A DNA stretch of 64,000 bases from Nereida ignava (GTDB lineage Bacteria; Pseudomonadota; Alphaproteobacteria; Rhodobacterales; Rhodobacteraceae). This document shows, one piece after another, positions 26,659 through 35,549 of this stretch. The notes under the pieces were generated by a model. That model worked only from the letters and a program-made list of their open reading frames with translations. It had not been told where the DNA came from and ran no database searches. The DNA lies in NCBI RefSeq assembly GCF_001049735.1, contig NZ_CVPC01000016.1, positions 23,832 through 87,831 of the forward strand. Reading direction: 5' to 3'. The position numbers were made by a program, and so were the translations under genes. How positions within the stretch are numbered: position 1 is the first letter of the stretch; every line of letters starts with the position of its first letter.

Positions 26659-27291
26659 TCATGACGCCCGTGCATCGAGCCAATTCGCCACGATCAGCCC
26701 CGGTATCGCCGCCTGTGCCCGCTCAGCATCCCGCGCCAGCGAAAGCCGTTTGGCGAGTTTCACCTGTGGTACCAGCAGGAAGATCGGCACAGTGCTCTGT
26801 CCACGCCCAGTCTTGGAGCGCGAGGCCACGCCCAGCCCGCGACTGTTCAGCCGCCCGTCGGCCACGAGCAAACTTGGTCCTCTCCGCCGATAGACAAAGC
26901 GCAGGGGCAGACCGCGCCGCCTTTCCCATTCGCCGGGCGTGAGCGCCTTGCCGCGGCTGCCCTTACCGGCCGCAGGCGTTGGGATGGCAAGCCAGAACCC
27001 ATCTTTTGACCGGATCAATGGTCCGGTGTCATGCGCCCCGATGATCTGGGGTGCGTTTGACCAGACGAGCGCGGCCGCTTCCAGGCTTTCGCCCGCCGCA
27101 GGATAGGTTTTGGACCTGATCGTGTTGGCGAGCCGCTGACCGAGGCGCGCGCGCGTGATCTGGGCGCGCCAGTCGGATTTGAGACCAGCGCCTGCAACGC
27201 GCATGGCCGTGGTCACGGCCTTTTCGCCAGCGAGAATTTCGGCGCGCATCGCGTTGACAATGTCGCCGGTCACGGAGAGGTCGAGTTTCAC
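26659..27291 (-). CDS. DUF6441-like phage protein (tail completion)
   Basis: 210 residues, MKLDLSVTGDIVNAMRAEIL. Contains WRAQITRARLGQRLANTIRS and RFVYRRRGPSLLVADGRLNS, as in the DUF6441 proteins that sit between capsid and tail genes of alphaproteobacterial phages. Its position corresponds to lambda gpZ-like tail completion. ATGA overlap with the next upstream gene. Confidence 0.65.
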   Translation of the reverse strand: MKLDLSVTGDIVNAMRAEILAGEKAVTTAMRVAGAGLKSDWRAQITRARLGQRLANTIRSKTYPAAGESLEAAALVWSNAPQIIGAHDTGPLIRSKDGFWLAIPTPAAGKGSRGKALTPGEWERRRGLPLRFVYRRRGPSLLVADGRLNSRGLGVASRSKTGRGQSTVPIFLLVPQVKLAKRLSLARDAERAQAAIPGLIVANWLDARAS

Positions 27292-27599
27292 GCGGCCGTT
27301 GCCTCGATTGTCCAGATCAAGCGCTCCCGATCACGGATCGGCTCGCCCTGTATTAGGAAGGTTTCGTCACCGATGAGGATCTGCTCATCGGGGCGAGGCG
27401 CGGGGAGCTCCGAGACGCGCACATCGAAGCGCATGGTCTCTGAGAGCAGACGCGCGGCCCCGAATGCGGTCACATCATCATTGCGCCGCATGATGATGCG
27501 GATGCGGGTGAACTGCCCTTCGCTGTCACGATGCCAGGCCTCGTGGGCGAGGTTCGGATCAGCGAAGAGCAGATCGAGGGCCAGGGCAAAGGCCGTCAT
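27288..27599 (-). CDS. Head-tail joining protein (gpFII-like)
   Basis: 103 residues, MTAFALALDLLFADPNLAHE. Small beta-rich protein with VRVSELPAPRPDEQILIGDE, typical of phage head-tail joining proteins next to the major capsid gene. It starts 12 bases after the capsid stop. Confidence 0.7.
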   Translation of the reverse strand: MTAFALALDLLFADPNLAHEAWHRDSEGQFTRIRIIMRRNDDVTAFGAARLLSETMRFDVRVSELPAPRPDEQILIGDETFLIQGEPIRDRERLIWTIEATAA

Positions 27600-27611
27600 G
27601 TCTCAGCGGCC

Positions 27612-28634
27612 TCAGTTAGAGCTGAAGATCCGGATGGCCAGCCGCGGGCGCTTGTTGACCGGCAGGATCGAGGCCTCGGTCATGAGATCGATCCAGCGCC
27701 CCTTGGTGTCCATCATCTGCCGCGCGTAAAGCGGCAGGCCGACGGTGTTGGCGGTCTCGAGCAGGTTGGCTGGCCCGCCATAGGTGGTGAAGGTGTCGAA
27801 GGTGCCAAGCGGGAAGGCGATGCCTTCGCCCGCGGGGATCAGGCGTTCCGAGGTGCCATTCGACAGGGTGACCGAGCCGTTGTATTCCTCGAAGAGGATG
27901 CCTGCGAACGGGAAGGCCCGGCGCATGTCTTCGCGCAGGGGCTGGCCGCCGGTCGCCGAGAAGAACTTGTAGGCTTCTTCGGTCTTGGGGTGGCTGATCA
28001 GCTTGTCGAAGAACTCCGAGCTCACAAGCGCATGCGCCGTGGTCATCGTCTCGCCGAGGAGGTTGTCCTCGATCCCGCGCAGGACCGTACGGACCTTGCC
28101 TTGCACATTGGTGCCGGCCGTGCCGAAGACGAAATCGACCGAGATCATCTCCAGCCCAAACTCGGTGAAGTAGTTGTAGAGGGTCGTGCCCGCACCATCC
28201 TTCACGATGCCGCGGAGCGCGTTCATCTCCATGTATTCGCGGGTCTGGGCATGCTTGCGGCGCATCAGCGTCAGCTTGCGGTTCATCACTTCGACCAGCG
28301 GATCAGCCGCGTCTGACAGGCCCAGCGCCGGCATGCCCTGGATATCGGCGGGCAGGATCACATCGTCATGTGGGATCCAAGGCAGGGCGAAGCTGCGCAT
28401 CGAGCGCTGCTCGCGGGTGCCGACAGTGGCCGGCGCGCCCAGCGGGACCGAGGGCAGGAGGCTGAGGACACCTTCGCGCTGTTCGATGACAATGGAACGT
28501 TGCGTGACGCCTTCAAAGCGAAACAGGCCGATTTGGCCGAGGCGGGTGTAGAGGTTGGGCAGGATGTTGATGGCCTGCGTCATCTCGGCGAGCGAATAGC
28601 CGCCCGCATCAAACGGGTTGCGCGTGATGGTCAT
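27612..28634 (-). CDS. Major capsid protein E
   Basis: 340 residues, almost the same length as lambda gpE (341). MTITRNPFDAGGYSLAEMTQ and NILPNLYTRLGQIGLF at the N-terminus, the DDVILPADIQGMP spine region and SVDFVFGTAGTNVQGKVR are clear Phage_cap_E (HK97-fold) marks. Downstream of decoration protein D, as in lambda. No long prohead delta domain, in agreement with a separate scaffold nested in the protease gene. Confidence 0.93.
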   Translation of the reverse strand: MTITRNPFDAGGYSLAEMTQAINILPNLYTRLGQIGLFRFEGVTQRSIVIEQREGVLSLLPSVPLGAPATVGTREQRSMRSFALPWIPHDDVILPADIQGMPALGLSDAADPLVEVMNRKLTLMRRKHAQTREYMEMNALRGIVKDGAGTTLYNYFTEFGLEMISVDFVFGTAGTNVQGKVRTVLRGIEDNLLGETMTTAHALVSSEFFDKLISHPKTEEAYKFFSATGGQPLREDMRRAFPFAGILFEEYNGSVTLSNGTSERLIPAGEGIAFPLGTFDTFTTYGGPANLLETANTVGLPLYARQMMDTKGRWIDLMTEASILPVNKRPRLAIRIFSSN

Positions 28635-28700
28635 GAGGAACTCCGGGGAATAAGGGGTGACGCGCGAAAGCGCGACGGGAAGAACTGGCGATGCGCCTGA

Positions 28701-29087
28701 TCAGGCAGCGTCGCGCGGGATGATGCCGAGCGCTGCCAGCTGGGCGTGCTTGGCCGCCGTCTTGGCCGCGTCATCGACACTGGCGTCGAACACGAGCGCG
28801 GCTTTCGAGACGATGGCTGGGCCGCGCAAGACGGCGATGCCGGCTACATCAGCCGCAGTTGCATCCACGTCGTAAAGCAGGACAGCGGCCGCGTTCTGAG
28901 CTCCGTCGGTGCCTGTGGCGGTGCTGAGTTTCATCTTGCCGCTCGCGGTGATGCGGCCCAGCACAGCGCCAACGGGGTAGCTGGTGCCGGCCAGCAGCGT
29001 GACGGTCTCTCGGGTGAAGTTGGGGTTCAGCTCGTATTTGAGGACATCGCCCATGGTGGGCGGTTGGGTCAGCATGGACATGGGCAA
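28701..29087 (-). CDS. Head decoration protein D
   Basis: 128 residues. The VLKYELNPNFTRETVTLLAG and GIAVLRGPAIVSKAALVFDA blocks match the HDPD family that trimerises on the expanded capsid and locks it. Position between scaffold and capsid genes as in lambda. It is separated from the protease gene by a terminator hairpin, so it may be transcribed at higher level by read-through control or its own promoter. Confidence 0.88.
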   Translation of the reverse strand: MPMSMLTQPPTMGDVLKYELNPNFTRETVTLLAGTSYPVGAVLGRITASGKMKLSTATGTDGAQNAAAVLLYDVDATAADVAGIAVLRGPAIVSKAALVFDASVDDAAKTAAKHAQLAALGIIPRDAA

Positions 29088-29115
29088 TCTCCGAAGATGT
29101 GAGGGTCAAAAAGAA

Positions 29116-29145
29116 ATCCCCCGCCGGGGAGGAGCGGCGGGGGAT
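29116..29145 (-). terminator. Hairpin terminator between protease/scaffold and decoration genes
   Basis: Eleven-base-pair perfect stem (ATCCCCCGCCG with CGGCGGGGGAT), eight-base loop; on the minus strand it is followed by TTCTTTTTG. Placed in the 89-base gap of the late operon. Such sites need phage antitermination or act as attenuators. Confidence 0.6.
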
Positions 29146-29176
29146 CAGGTGGGCGGCAGCTTTTGGGGAGAGCGGT

Positions 29177-29638
29177 TCAGCCCCTGCTGCCCGCCGAGGC
29201 AGCCTTCTTCGCGGCAGCCACAATCGGGCTTTCTGCGGATTTGGGGAGAACGGGTGAGGGTGGAGCGGCAACGATGTCGCGTGCATCTGCGGCTGCAGAG
29301 GCGCGCTGAAGGACCAGTTTGCGGAGGGCTTCCGGGGCCGTGCCCTCGCGCAGCGCCTTCGCGGCATCGATTGCGATGCCGAGGCGACCTGCTTGCGCCG
29401 CGATCTCGGCGATCTCCGCTGCCGCCTCGCGAAGCTGCGCCGACAGGTCCGCCAGATTGCTGGGTTGCGCAGCCGCCGGGGCGGGCAAAGGCGCGGCAGC
29501 TGCGACGGGCGCGGGGTCTTCTTCCTGCACGCTTTGTTCAGCTTCCTGCTCATCTTGTTCAGTCGCGCTCTCCAGCACGGTGTCCTCGGCATCTCTGATT
29601 TCCGTATTTGCCTCAGTGGCGTCAGTTGTGGCGCTCAT
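29177..29638 (-). CDS. Nested scaffold protein (Nu3-like) within the protease gene
   Basis: An in-frame internal ATG at 29638 (MSATTDATEANTEIRDAEDT) is preceded by a near-perfect Shine-Dalgarno, AAAGGAGG, five bases upstream. It would give a 153-residue acidic, helical protein made only of the scaffold part. This is the lambda C/Nu3 arrangement. The strong ribosome site in the middle of a gene is the main evidence. Confidence 0.75.
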   Translation of the reverse strand: MSATTDATEANTEIRDAEDTVLESATEQDEQEAEQSVQEEDPAPVAAAAPLPAPAAAQPSNLADLSAQLREAAAEIAEIAAQAGRLGIAIDAAKALREGTAPEALRKLVLQRASAAADARDIVAAPPSPVLPKSAESPIVAAAKKAASAGSRG

Positions 29639-30598
29639 GGCGGCCTCCTTTGCTCGGGGATGACTGGCGCGGGGCAGCCGCGCGGTAGGTGATGGGGCAG
29701 ACAGGCTTTCGCGAAAGCGGGCAAAGCCACGGGTGAGGTCGATCACCTCATCGGCGAGGCCTGCGGCGATGGCATCCGTCCCGCGGAAGGTCGCAGCCTC
29801 GGTCGCCAGCGCTGCGTCCTGGCTCAGCCGCCCAGCGCGGCCCACGGCGACAGTCTCGGCGAAGAGGAACCGCAAAACATCGATCTCGCGCTGGATGTCA
29901 TCGCGGACCGCTTCGGGCAGCGGCTCGTAGGGATTGCCATCGACCTTGTGCTGGCCTGAATGGATCAGCGTGACGCGAACGCCGTCCTGATCCAACTGGC
30001 TGCTAAGATCGGCATGCATCACCACCACGCCGATACTGCCAACGGCGCCGGTGCGCGGCAGCAGGATGCGGTCGGCCTGAGAGGCCAGCGCATAGCCTGC
30101 AGAGAAGGCATGTTCGGCGACGAAAGCCCAAACGGGCTTGTTACGGCGTAGGGCGCGGATCTGGTCAGCCAGGTCGAAGACGCCCGCCACCTCTCCGCCA
30201 AAGCTGTCGATCTCAAGCGCCACCGCGCGCACGGATGGATCGCGCGCCGCCGCATCGATCTGCGCGGCAATTCCCTCGTAACTGGTTTGGCCAGAGGACT
30301 GTCCGATCCAGCCACCGCGGTGGATAAGCACGCCGGAAATCTCGATCACCGCGATGCCGTCAACGACTGGATAGGGGGCATCGCCGTGATTGCGGAGACG
30401 CTCGCTAAGGTTTCCGGCGAGGATACTGGCGCGGGCGGGCAGGGGTGCCGCGCCTTCGTTCTCGTCATCCGGTCCTGGAAGTTCCACCCGGCGCCCGAGG
30501 ATGCGTGGCCCGAGACCTGACAGAAACGCCATGGCCTTGGAGGGTTCCACCAGCAGCGGCGTATTGAAGGCGCGCGCGGCAATACGGGCATGGAGCAT
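29177..30598 (-). CDS. S49 family head maturation protease with C-terminal scaffold domain
   Basis: 473 residues. Residues 85-290 are an S49/SppA-like serine protease (VIEISGVLIHRGG, DSFGGEVAG, catalytic Ser in EHAFSAGYALASQ, Lys near GQHKVDGNPYEPL). The last 150 residues are an acidic, Ala-rich helical scaffold (EQDEQEAEQSVQEEDPAP). This equals lambda gpC with Nu3 fused at its C-terminus. It starts by ATGA overlap with the portal gene. It digests the scaffold and trims the portal during head maturation. Confidence 0.9.
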   Translation of the reverse strand: MLHARIAARAFNTPLLVEPSKAMAFLSGLGPRILGRRVELPGPDDENEGAAPLPARASILAGNLSERLRNHGDAPYPVVDGIAVIEISGVLIHRGGWIGQSSGQTSYEGIAAQIDAAARDPSVRAVALEIDSFGGEVAGVFDLADQIRALRRNKPVWAFVAEHAFSAGYALASQADRILLPRTGAVGSIGVVVMHADLSSQLDQDGVRVTLIHSGQHKVDGNPYEPLPEAVRDDIQREIDVLRFLFAETVAVGRAGRLSQDAALATEAATFRGTDAIAAGLADEVIDLTRGFARFRESLSAPSPTARLPRASHPRAKEAAMSATTDATEANTEIRDAEDTVLESATEQDEQEAEQSVQEEDPAPVAAAAPLPAPAAAQPSNLADLSAQLREAAAEIAEIAAQAGRLGIAIDAAKALREGTAPEALRKLVLQRASAAADARDIVAAPPSPVLPKSAESPIVAAAKKAASAGSRG

Positions 30599-32094
30599 CA
30601 GGCTTGGTCCTCGTCAGGGCGTGGGCGGTCTTCCGCGTCATCGGTCTCATTGTTTGGCTCAGCCCCATCGCCCTCGGCCGGCAGGGCCTGTACGCCCTGC
30701 GCGGGCGAGCCCGGACGGCGGAAGTCGAGGCCCAGCGCTCGCTCGCGTTCCCGTTCAGCGGCGATTTCACGGTCGACTTGTTCGGCGTCATAGCCACGCT
30801 CGGCGATGGCCTGGGTGCGAGATTTCAGCCCTGCCTCGATCTGGGCGATCTCGGCATTGGCGTCTTTGAGCGGATCGACCCAGTCCCATTTCGTGGGGAG
30901 CCAATCGGCGGCCAGCATGCGCGGGCGCTCGGCCTCATAGCCTGGCAGGGCCAGCGCGCCTGATAGCACGGCTAGATCCAGCCAGCGCGCATAGACCGGC
31001 CGACAGAGCTGATAGACCATGACTGAATGCTGCCAGGCCGAGACACGACGGCGGAACTCGATTAGGGCAAGGCGCGAGTTCGAGAAGTTCCCCTTCACCA
31101 TGTCATTGGCGAGGTAGGGGTAGGGGATCCCGAGCGCGGCCGAGATCTGCAGGAGCGTCCGGTATTGGAAGGGCTCATACGTCGCCCCGCTGTCAGCGGG
31201 CTGGCCGACAGTGACATCCTCGCCGGGATCGAGCCGCACAATCTGGCCCGGGCTGATCTCGACACCTGCGGGCATCTCCTCATCGTCCAAGGGGGCGAGC
31301 GGGTTCTCCGGGGCGGGCGAGGTCACGAACATCGCGTACATCGCGGCGACCTTTTTCCGGTCCAACTCCGCGTCGTCGTATTGATCCAAAAGGAACAACT
31401 TCACGATCGCCGGGGCCAATTTCGACACGCCACGCAGCTGACCACCCTCGACTGGGTCGATGACGTGGATCACCTCCGAGGCGGGCACGCGGACAATTTC
31501 TCCAGACATTACAGGATCGGTGCTGTCGCCCGGATGACGGCGGAAGAAGTGATAGGCGACGCGCCGTCCAATCCGGTCGAACTCAATCCCTTGGCGGATC
31601 GCGTTGCCGTTGCGCGCCACGCCGGTTTCATGGAGTGGCAGCATTTCCGAGGGCAGCATTTGCAGTTGGAGCGGAACCGTGAGGCCGTCCTCCACCCGCC
31701 GCGGCCGGATACGAACAAAGACCTCACCCGCCAGAAACACCTCGCGCGCCGCCCGGCGCTGTAGCCCGTAGAAATCCGTCAAGCCCTCGGCATCGGCCTC
31801 ATCGGTCCAGGCGAGCCAAAGCCGCTGCAGCTCTTCCTTCCGCGCGGCATCGGCGAGTTTCGAGATCGGCTTGATCCCGTCGCCCACGGTATTCGCCGCC
31901 CAGCTTTCGACTGCATTCGCGGCATAGCCGTTGTTGCGCACGAGCCAGCGGGCGCGAGCGGTGATGTCAGGCCCCGAGGCGGCGATCAGCGCATTCACAT
32001 GCGCGCGGGTCGCTTGGAACCCGCGCAGTCGCCGATGTTGCTGTCCAGCATCAAACCCGCCGATGAAGGCGCCGAGGCGCTGCCGCCAGTTCAT
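30598..32094 (-). CDS. Portal protein, lambda gpB family
   Basis: 498 residues. MNWRQRLGAFIGGFDAGQQH at the start, RARWLVRNNGYAANAVESWA, and PGDSTDPVMSGEIVRVPASE..VIHVIDP as in Phage_portal_2 proteins. It forms the dodecameric DNA channel at one capsid vertex. Overlaps gpW-like and protease genes by a base or four, so translation is coupled. The C-terminal 40 residues are charged and probably trimmed. Confidence 0.92.
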   Translation of the reverse strand: MNWRQRLGAFIGGFDAGQQHRRLRGFQATRAHVNALIAASGPDITARARWLVRNNGYAANAVESWAANTVGDGIKPISKLADAARKEELQRLWLAWTDEADAEGLTDFYGLQRRAAREVFLAGEVFVRIRPRRVEDGLTVPLQLQMLPSEMLPLHETGVARNGNAIRQGIEFDRIGRRVAYHFFRRHPGDSTDPVMSGEIVRVPASEVIHVIDPVEGGQLRGVSKLAPAIVKLFLLDQYDDAELDRKKVAAMYAMFVTSPAPENPLAPLDDEEMPAGVEISPGQIVRLDPGEDVTVGQPADSGATYEPFQYRTLLQISAALGIPYPYLANDMVKGNFSNSRLALIEFRRRVSAWQHSVMVYQLCRPVYARWLDLAVLSGALALPGYEAERPRMLAADWLPTKWDWVDPLKDANAEIAQIEAGLKSRTQAIAERGYDAEQVDREIAAERERERALGLDFRRPGSPAQGVQALPAEGDGAEPNNETDDAEDRPRPDEDQA

Positions 32095-32303
32095 CAGAGG
32101 TCTTTCACAGCAAAGGGGCGTAGCACACGCCCAGCGCCGCGCTCGAGTTTGGCGATGCGCCGTTCGACATCGCCTATGGCCGCGGCAAGCTCGGCGTCGG
32201 TCCCGTAGTTTACGGTCTTGCCGTCATAGCTGACCGACCGCGTGCCGCTGTAGCGCGCGGCCAAAAGCGCGCTGTGGCGGAGTTTTAGCTCGTCGAGGGT
32301 CAT
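32094..32303 (-). CDS. Head-tail adaptor gpW-like protein
   Basis: 69 residues, TLDELKLRHSALLAARYSGT and VSYDGKTVNYGTDAELAAAI. Size, sequence pattern (hydrophobic helix, then NYGTDAEL) and place between terminase and portal genes match gpW, which closes the filled head. Confidence 0.85.
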   Translation of the reverse strand: MTLDELKLRHSALLAARYSGTRSVSYDGKTVNYGTDAELAAAIGDVERRIAKLERGAGRVLRPFAVKDL

Positions 32304-32306
32304 TCA

Positions 32307-34301
32307 TCATTCCATGTATTTTGGCGTGCTGATCTTCCAGCCGCGCCGCCGGGGCGATGCGATCCGCCCCGCTTGCGGTTCGGTCGATTTATCGGGCTCG
32401 GCACCCTGCGCTGGGACAGCCGTCTCCACGCCGGCCTGTTTCTCCAACTGACGCCACATGCGTTCGTCGAAACGGTCGGCACCGAGGATCCACGCGGCCG
32501 CCCGGGCATAGACCCGTGTGTCCAGCGCCTCGTTGCGCTCACGCATCTTTTGCCATTCTTGGCGGGCGTAGCCGCGCCGGTTGCGGATTGTGACCAGCTG
32601 CTCTGCCACGAGCTGCTTGAGCCATTCGCTGTCTGCCCAGTCCGGCAGGTGGATCATACCCGCCGGATTGGTCATGCCCAGCGCACGATCTTCATCAGAG
32701 AGCCGCTCTAGCCGCAGATACCGATAGGTCTCTGCCTTGAAGGTGGCGGTGGCCACCGTCCATAGCCGCGCCCCACGCTTTAGTTTCCGACCATTGACGG
32801 TCGCATCGACAAAGGTTGGCCCCGACACGGGCGTCGCGCGGTTGAACCCCTCCAAACCTTTCACAGGTGCAACTTGCGCAATGCCTTGCGCACGTGCCCA
32901 GGCGTAGACGGCAGAGGTTTCATACCCAGTGTCGATTGCCAGCTTGGCCAGAGGCATTACCGCGCCGTTCTCATGCACCCAGGTTTGACCGAGCAGTTCT
33001 GTCAGTGCTTGCCAGCAGGCCGGATCACCAGGACCGCCTGGAATGACGATGTGATCGACGAGCCAGCTTTCGAGGCCACGGCCCCAAGCCCAGACATCGA
33101 CCTCTATCCGGTCCTTCTGCACATCGGCTCCGGCGGTCAGGAACAACCCGCCCATGGGCACCTGCGCGGCGAATGCCTCACGGCGGTCCGCCAGCCGCTG
33201 CCATTCCGGCGCGTCCCCGCTTTCAACCCAGGTCTCGCCAAGGAGCGTGTTGCGCGCCGCACGCAGCATCTCGTCTGAACCCTGGGCCGCCAGCCAGTCG
33301 CGTGCGATCTGCTCCCAGCTTTTCCAGCCGATCGGCGAATAAAGCGCCGAGAGGTGAAACCCGATTGCGTTCGGGTCGGAACTGGTCGCCGTTGCCCGCC
33401 ATTCGCCGCGCTCGAGCATCTGCGTCTTGTGGTGCTCGGCGATAGGGCGCTCGCACCCTTCGCAGGCATAGGCCGCTGTTTCCGGCCGGCCCTTGTCCCA
33501 GCGCAGCCGCTCGAACTGCAGCCATTGCATATGGCCGCAATGCGGACACGGCACGAAATACCGCCGCTGATCACTGGCCTCGAACTCGCGCTCGATGCGC
33601 GAGAGCCCCCGGATGGTCGGGGTCGAGACCATGAACACCTTACGCCGATGCGCAAAGGTCGTAGTCCGCGCCTCGGCGAGGCTCACAGGATCGCCTTCCT
33701 CGTCGGCGGAGGCCGGATAGGCATCGACCTCATCCAGAAACACATATCGGGCCGGCATGGACCGCAGGCCCGTCGCCGAATTAGCACCGGTCAGCACGAG
33801 AATGCCGCCTGGGAACTCCTTCGACAGCATCGAATTGCCCGCATCCCTAGACCGCGCCGGCTGGACGCGCTCCTTCAGCGCCGGGCTGTCTTCGATAAGC
33901 GGATCGATGCGGCCCCGTGAGGTGCGCTTGGCCATTTCCACTGTGGGCAGCACCGCCAGCATCGGGCCAGGCGCGTGATGGATCACAAAGCCGATCCAGT
34001 TGTTGCCAGCTTCCGTTGCGCCGACCTGGGCGGCCTTCATGAAGCTGATCCGCTGGGCTGGGTGGCCGGGGCTCAGCGCATCCATAATGGCGCGCAAATA
34101 GGGCGTGCGGGCTGTTCGGTATTGCCCTGGTTCAGCAGAGGCGCGCGAGGACAGCTTGCGATGCTTGTCGGCCCATTCGGAGACTGTGAGGTCAGGGTCA
34201 GGCCGCATGCCTCGACGCCAGGCACGCAGGATATCCTCGGCGCCGTCAAAGGCGAGATCGAGGCCCTCGGTCAGATCAGATGTGTTCTCCTCATCATTCA
34301 A
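32307..34301 (-). CDS. Terminase large subunit, gpA family
   Basis: 664 residues if the start is TTG 34301, which overlaps the small subunit stop; ATG codons upstream in the same frame (34325, 34346) lie inside that gene and cannot be excluded. Walker A-like region MKAAQVGATEAGNNWIG, Walker B with FLDEVDAYPASADEEGDP, then CxxC-type PCPHCGHMQWLQF and ACEGCERPI zinc-like pairs, and nuclease part with GADVQKDRIEVDVWAWGRG. Motor and nuclease for packaging, cos type expected from the lambda order. Confidence 0.9.
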   Translation of the reverse strand: MNDEENTSDLTEGLDLAFDGAEDILRAWRRGMRPDPDLTVSEWADKHRKLSSRASAEPGQYRTARTPYLRAIMDALSPGHPAQRISFMKAAQVGATEAGNNWIGFVIHHAPGPMLAVLPTVEMAKRTSRGRIDPLIEDSPALKERVQPARSRDAGNSMLSKEFPGGILVLTGANSATGLRSMPARYVFLDEVDAYPASADEEGDPVSLAEARTTTFAHRRKVFMVSTPTIRGLSRIEREFEASDQRRYFVPCPHCGHMQWLQFERLRWDKGRPETAAYACEGCERPIAEHHKTQMLERGEWRATATSSDPNAIGFHLSALYSPIGWKSWEQIARDWLAAQGSDEMLRAARNTLLGETWVESGDAPEWQRLADRREAFAAQVPMGGLFLTAGADVQKDRIEVDVWAWGRGLESWLVDHIVIPGGPGDPACWQALTELLGQTWVHENGAVMPLAKLAIDTGYETSAVYAWARAQGIAQVAPVKGLEGFNRATPVSGPTFVDATVNGRKLKRGARLWTVATATFKAETYRYLRLERLSDEDRALGMTNPAGMIHLPDWADSEWLKQLVAEQLVTIRNRRGYARQEWQKMRERNEALDTRVYARAAAWILGADRFDERMWRQLEKQAGVETAVPAQGAEPDKSTEPQAGRIASPRRRGWKISTPKYME

Positions 34302-34848
34302 GCGAGACCCTGAGGTCGGCCAGGGCATCGAGCTGCTCTCGGACATGGGTTTCCAACACCCTCTGCAAGATCGCAGTCTCGATCGTCACCGCCTTGCCGG
34401 ATGCCTTCTCCATGTCTGCGGACAATTGTGCGGCCATGAGGGCCGCCACGCGTGTGGGCCAGGTGACCCAAAGATCCCGCTCCTGACGGGCCAGACGAAA
34501 CACCAAGGTCTCGGCCCGCGCGCGATCCATTAGCACGCCCTTTTTCTTCTGGATCGAAAGCTGGCGCTCTTGCGCCTGATATACGGTCAGCGCCGTACGT
34601 GCTTTGATATAGGATGTGCTGTCACCGGGACCTGAGACTACAGGCCCTTCACCATTCGCGCCAAGCCCTCCCCGCGAGCGCATCTGTTGATCCGGATCGG
34701 TCGCTGAACCGCGCCGCACATCCGAGGCCGCGGCGTTGATCGAGCCATCGTCGAAGAGCACTAGGCGACCGGTCTTGCGGGCCTTCTGAACAGCCCCGCG
34801 GGAGATCCTGGCATGCTCGGCATAGGCGCGTTCTGACATACCTTCCAT
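34294..34848 (-). CDS. Terminase small subunit
   Basis: 184 residues. N-terminal helix-turn-helix-like segment (MSERAYAEHARISRGAVQKA), then a helical segment with LTVYQAQERQLSIQKKKGVL and RAETLVFRLARQERDLWVTW typical of lambda Nu1-like small subunits. It binds the cos site. It begins the late operon; the first in-frame ATG at 34848 is used, though MSERAY three codons downstream is also possible. Confidence 0.82.
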   Translation of the reverse strand: MEGMSERAYAEHARISRGAVQKARKTGRLVLFDDGSINAAASDVRRGSATDPDQQMRSRGGLGANGEGPVVSGPGDSTSYIKARTALTVYQAQERQLSIQKKKGVLMDRARAETLVFRLARQERDLWVTWPTRVAALMAAQLSADMEKASGKAVTIETAILQRVLETHVREQLDALADLRVSLE

Positions 34849-34969
34849 GGCGGTTGGATTGACCTCAAAACATTGAAAATAAACAGAAAAAACTGTATAT
34901 TTGAGTTGATTACACTTCGGTGTCGAGCGATTCTCACATCAAGCAAATTGCCTGATTGGAGAAACACAG
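34849..34969. promoter_or_regulatory. Divergent AT-rich region between late operon and small early genes
   Basis: AT-rich spacer between the terminase genes (minus) and a set of small genes (plus). On the plus strand TTGAAA (34873) and TATATT (34896) are 17 bases apart, a good sigma-70 promoter for the small genes. The phage cos site may lie here too, because small terminase genes are usually adjacent to cos, but I saw no proof. Confidence 0.55.
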
Positions 34970-35152
34970 ATGACCCTTGCCACCCGCTACAACGCCCAAG
35001 CCAAACGCCTGATGCCGCACATGGCAGACGATCTCGCGGTTGACCCCGCGATCGACAACGCCGGCCACATCGACGAGATCGTGTTCCGCCGCAGCGAATA
35101 CCTGGGCGGCATGGCGGCGGTCCTCCTCGCCCTGATTGCGCAGCAGAAGTGA
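34970..35152 (+). CDS. Small phage protein of unknown function
   Basis: 60 residues, MTLATRYNAQAKRLMPHMAD, with GGAGAAACACAG just upstream as a ribosome site. The end (YLGGMAAVLLALIAQQK) is amphipathic. No family recognised. First gene after the divergent promoter, followed by other short genes each with its own ribosome site, an arrangement typical of the anti-host or control region of phages. Confidence 0.6.
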   Translation: MTLATRYNAQAKRLMPHMADDLAVDPAIDNAGHIDEIVFRRSEYLGGMAAVLLALIAQQK

Positions 35153-35162
35153 GGGCGATCCT

Positions 35163-35447
35163 ATGAGCACCCGCGCACAGATCGCTATCCAGACCGGGCC
35201 CGAAGAGTGGGCGCATGTATATGTCCATTACGATGGCTACCCCGAGCACATGCTTCCCGCGCTAGCCGCGTGGGCGCCTGAGGACATCCTCGCCGCCCGC
35301 GAAATCCGGCAGGTCCGGGCTGATGCGCTGGACTGTTTTGATCCGCCCCGAGTGCCCCGCATCCTGCCGCGCCCAACTTGCGAACTGTCCCATCTCTATG
35401 TCTGGCAGGACGAGGCATGGGTCGATGCGACAGGCAACAGTTCCTGA
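35163..35447 (+). CDS. Small phage protein of unknown function
   Basis: 94 residues from ATG 35163 (MSTRAQIAIQTGPEEWAHVY), ten bases after the previous stop. Repeated Tyr/His-rich start (VYVHYDGYPEHMLPALAAWA) resembles small phage proteins that appear near terminase genes in Rhodobacterales prophages, but no function is known. Followed by a small hairpin. Confidence 0.6.
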   Translation: MSTRAQIAIQTGPEEWAHVYVHYDGYPEHMLPALAAWAPEDILAAREIRQVRADALDCFDPPRVPRILPRPTCELSHLYVWQDEAWVDATGNSS

Positions 35448-35452
35448 TCATA

Positions 35453-35475
35453 AAGCAATGATATTGCTTCTATTT
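35453..35475 (+). terminator. Weak hairpin terminator
   Basis: AAGCAAT, three-base loop, ATTGCTT, then CTATTTTG. Seven-base-pair stem, AT-rich, five bases after the previous stop codon. Weak compared with the late-operon hairpins. Confidence 0.4.
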
Positions 35476-35549
35476 TGCTACGTTAATCGGCTCTTCAGAG
35501 CGATTGTTATTGCACCAAAACGATGCAACTCACCTGAAAGGCCCATGCC

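Noticed and set aside
27531..28316. 261-codon plus-strand frame across the capsid gene
   Set aside because: Shadow of the major capsid gene, which is certain.
8578..34848. Gene transfer agent (RcGTA-type) cluster
   Set aside because: DUF2460 and NlpC-like proteins recall GTA, but gpA-type terminase, gpE capsid, gpD, Nu3-like scaffold, lysis genes, tRNAs and integrase fit a lambda-order phage.
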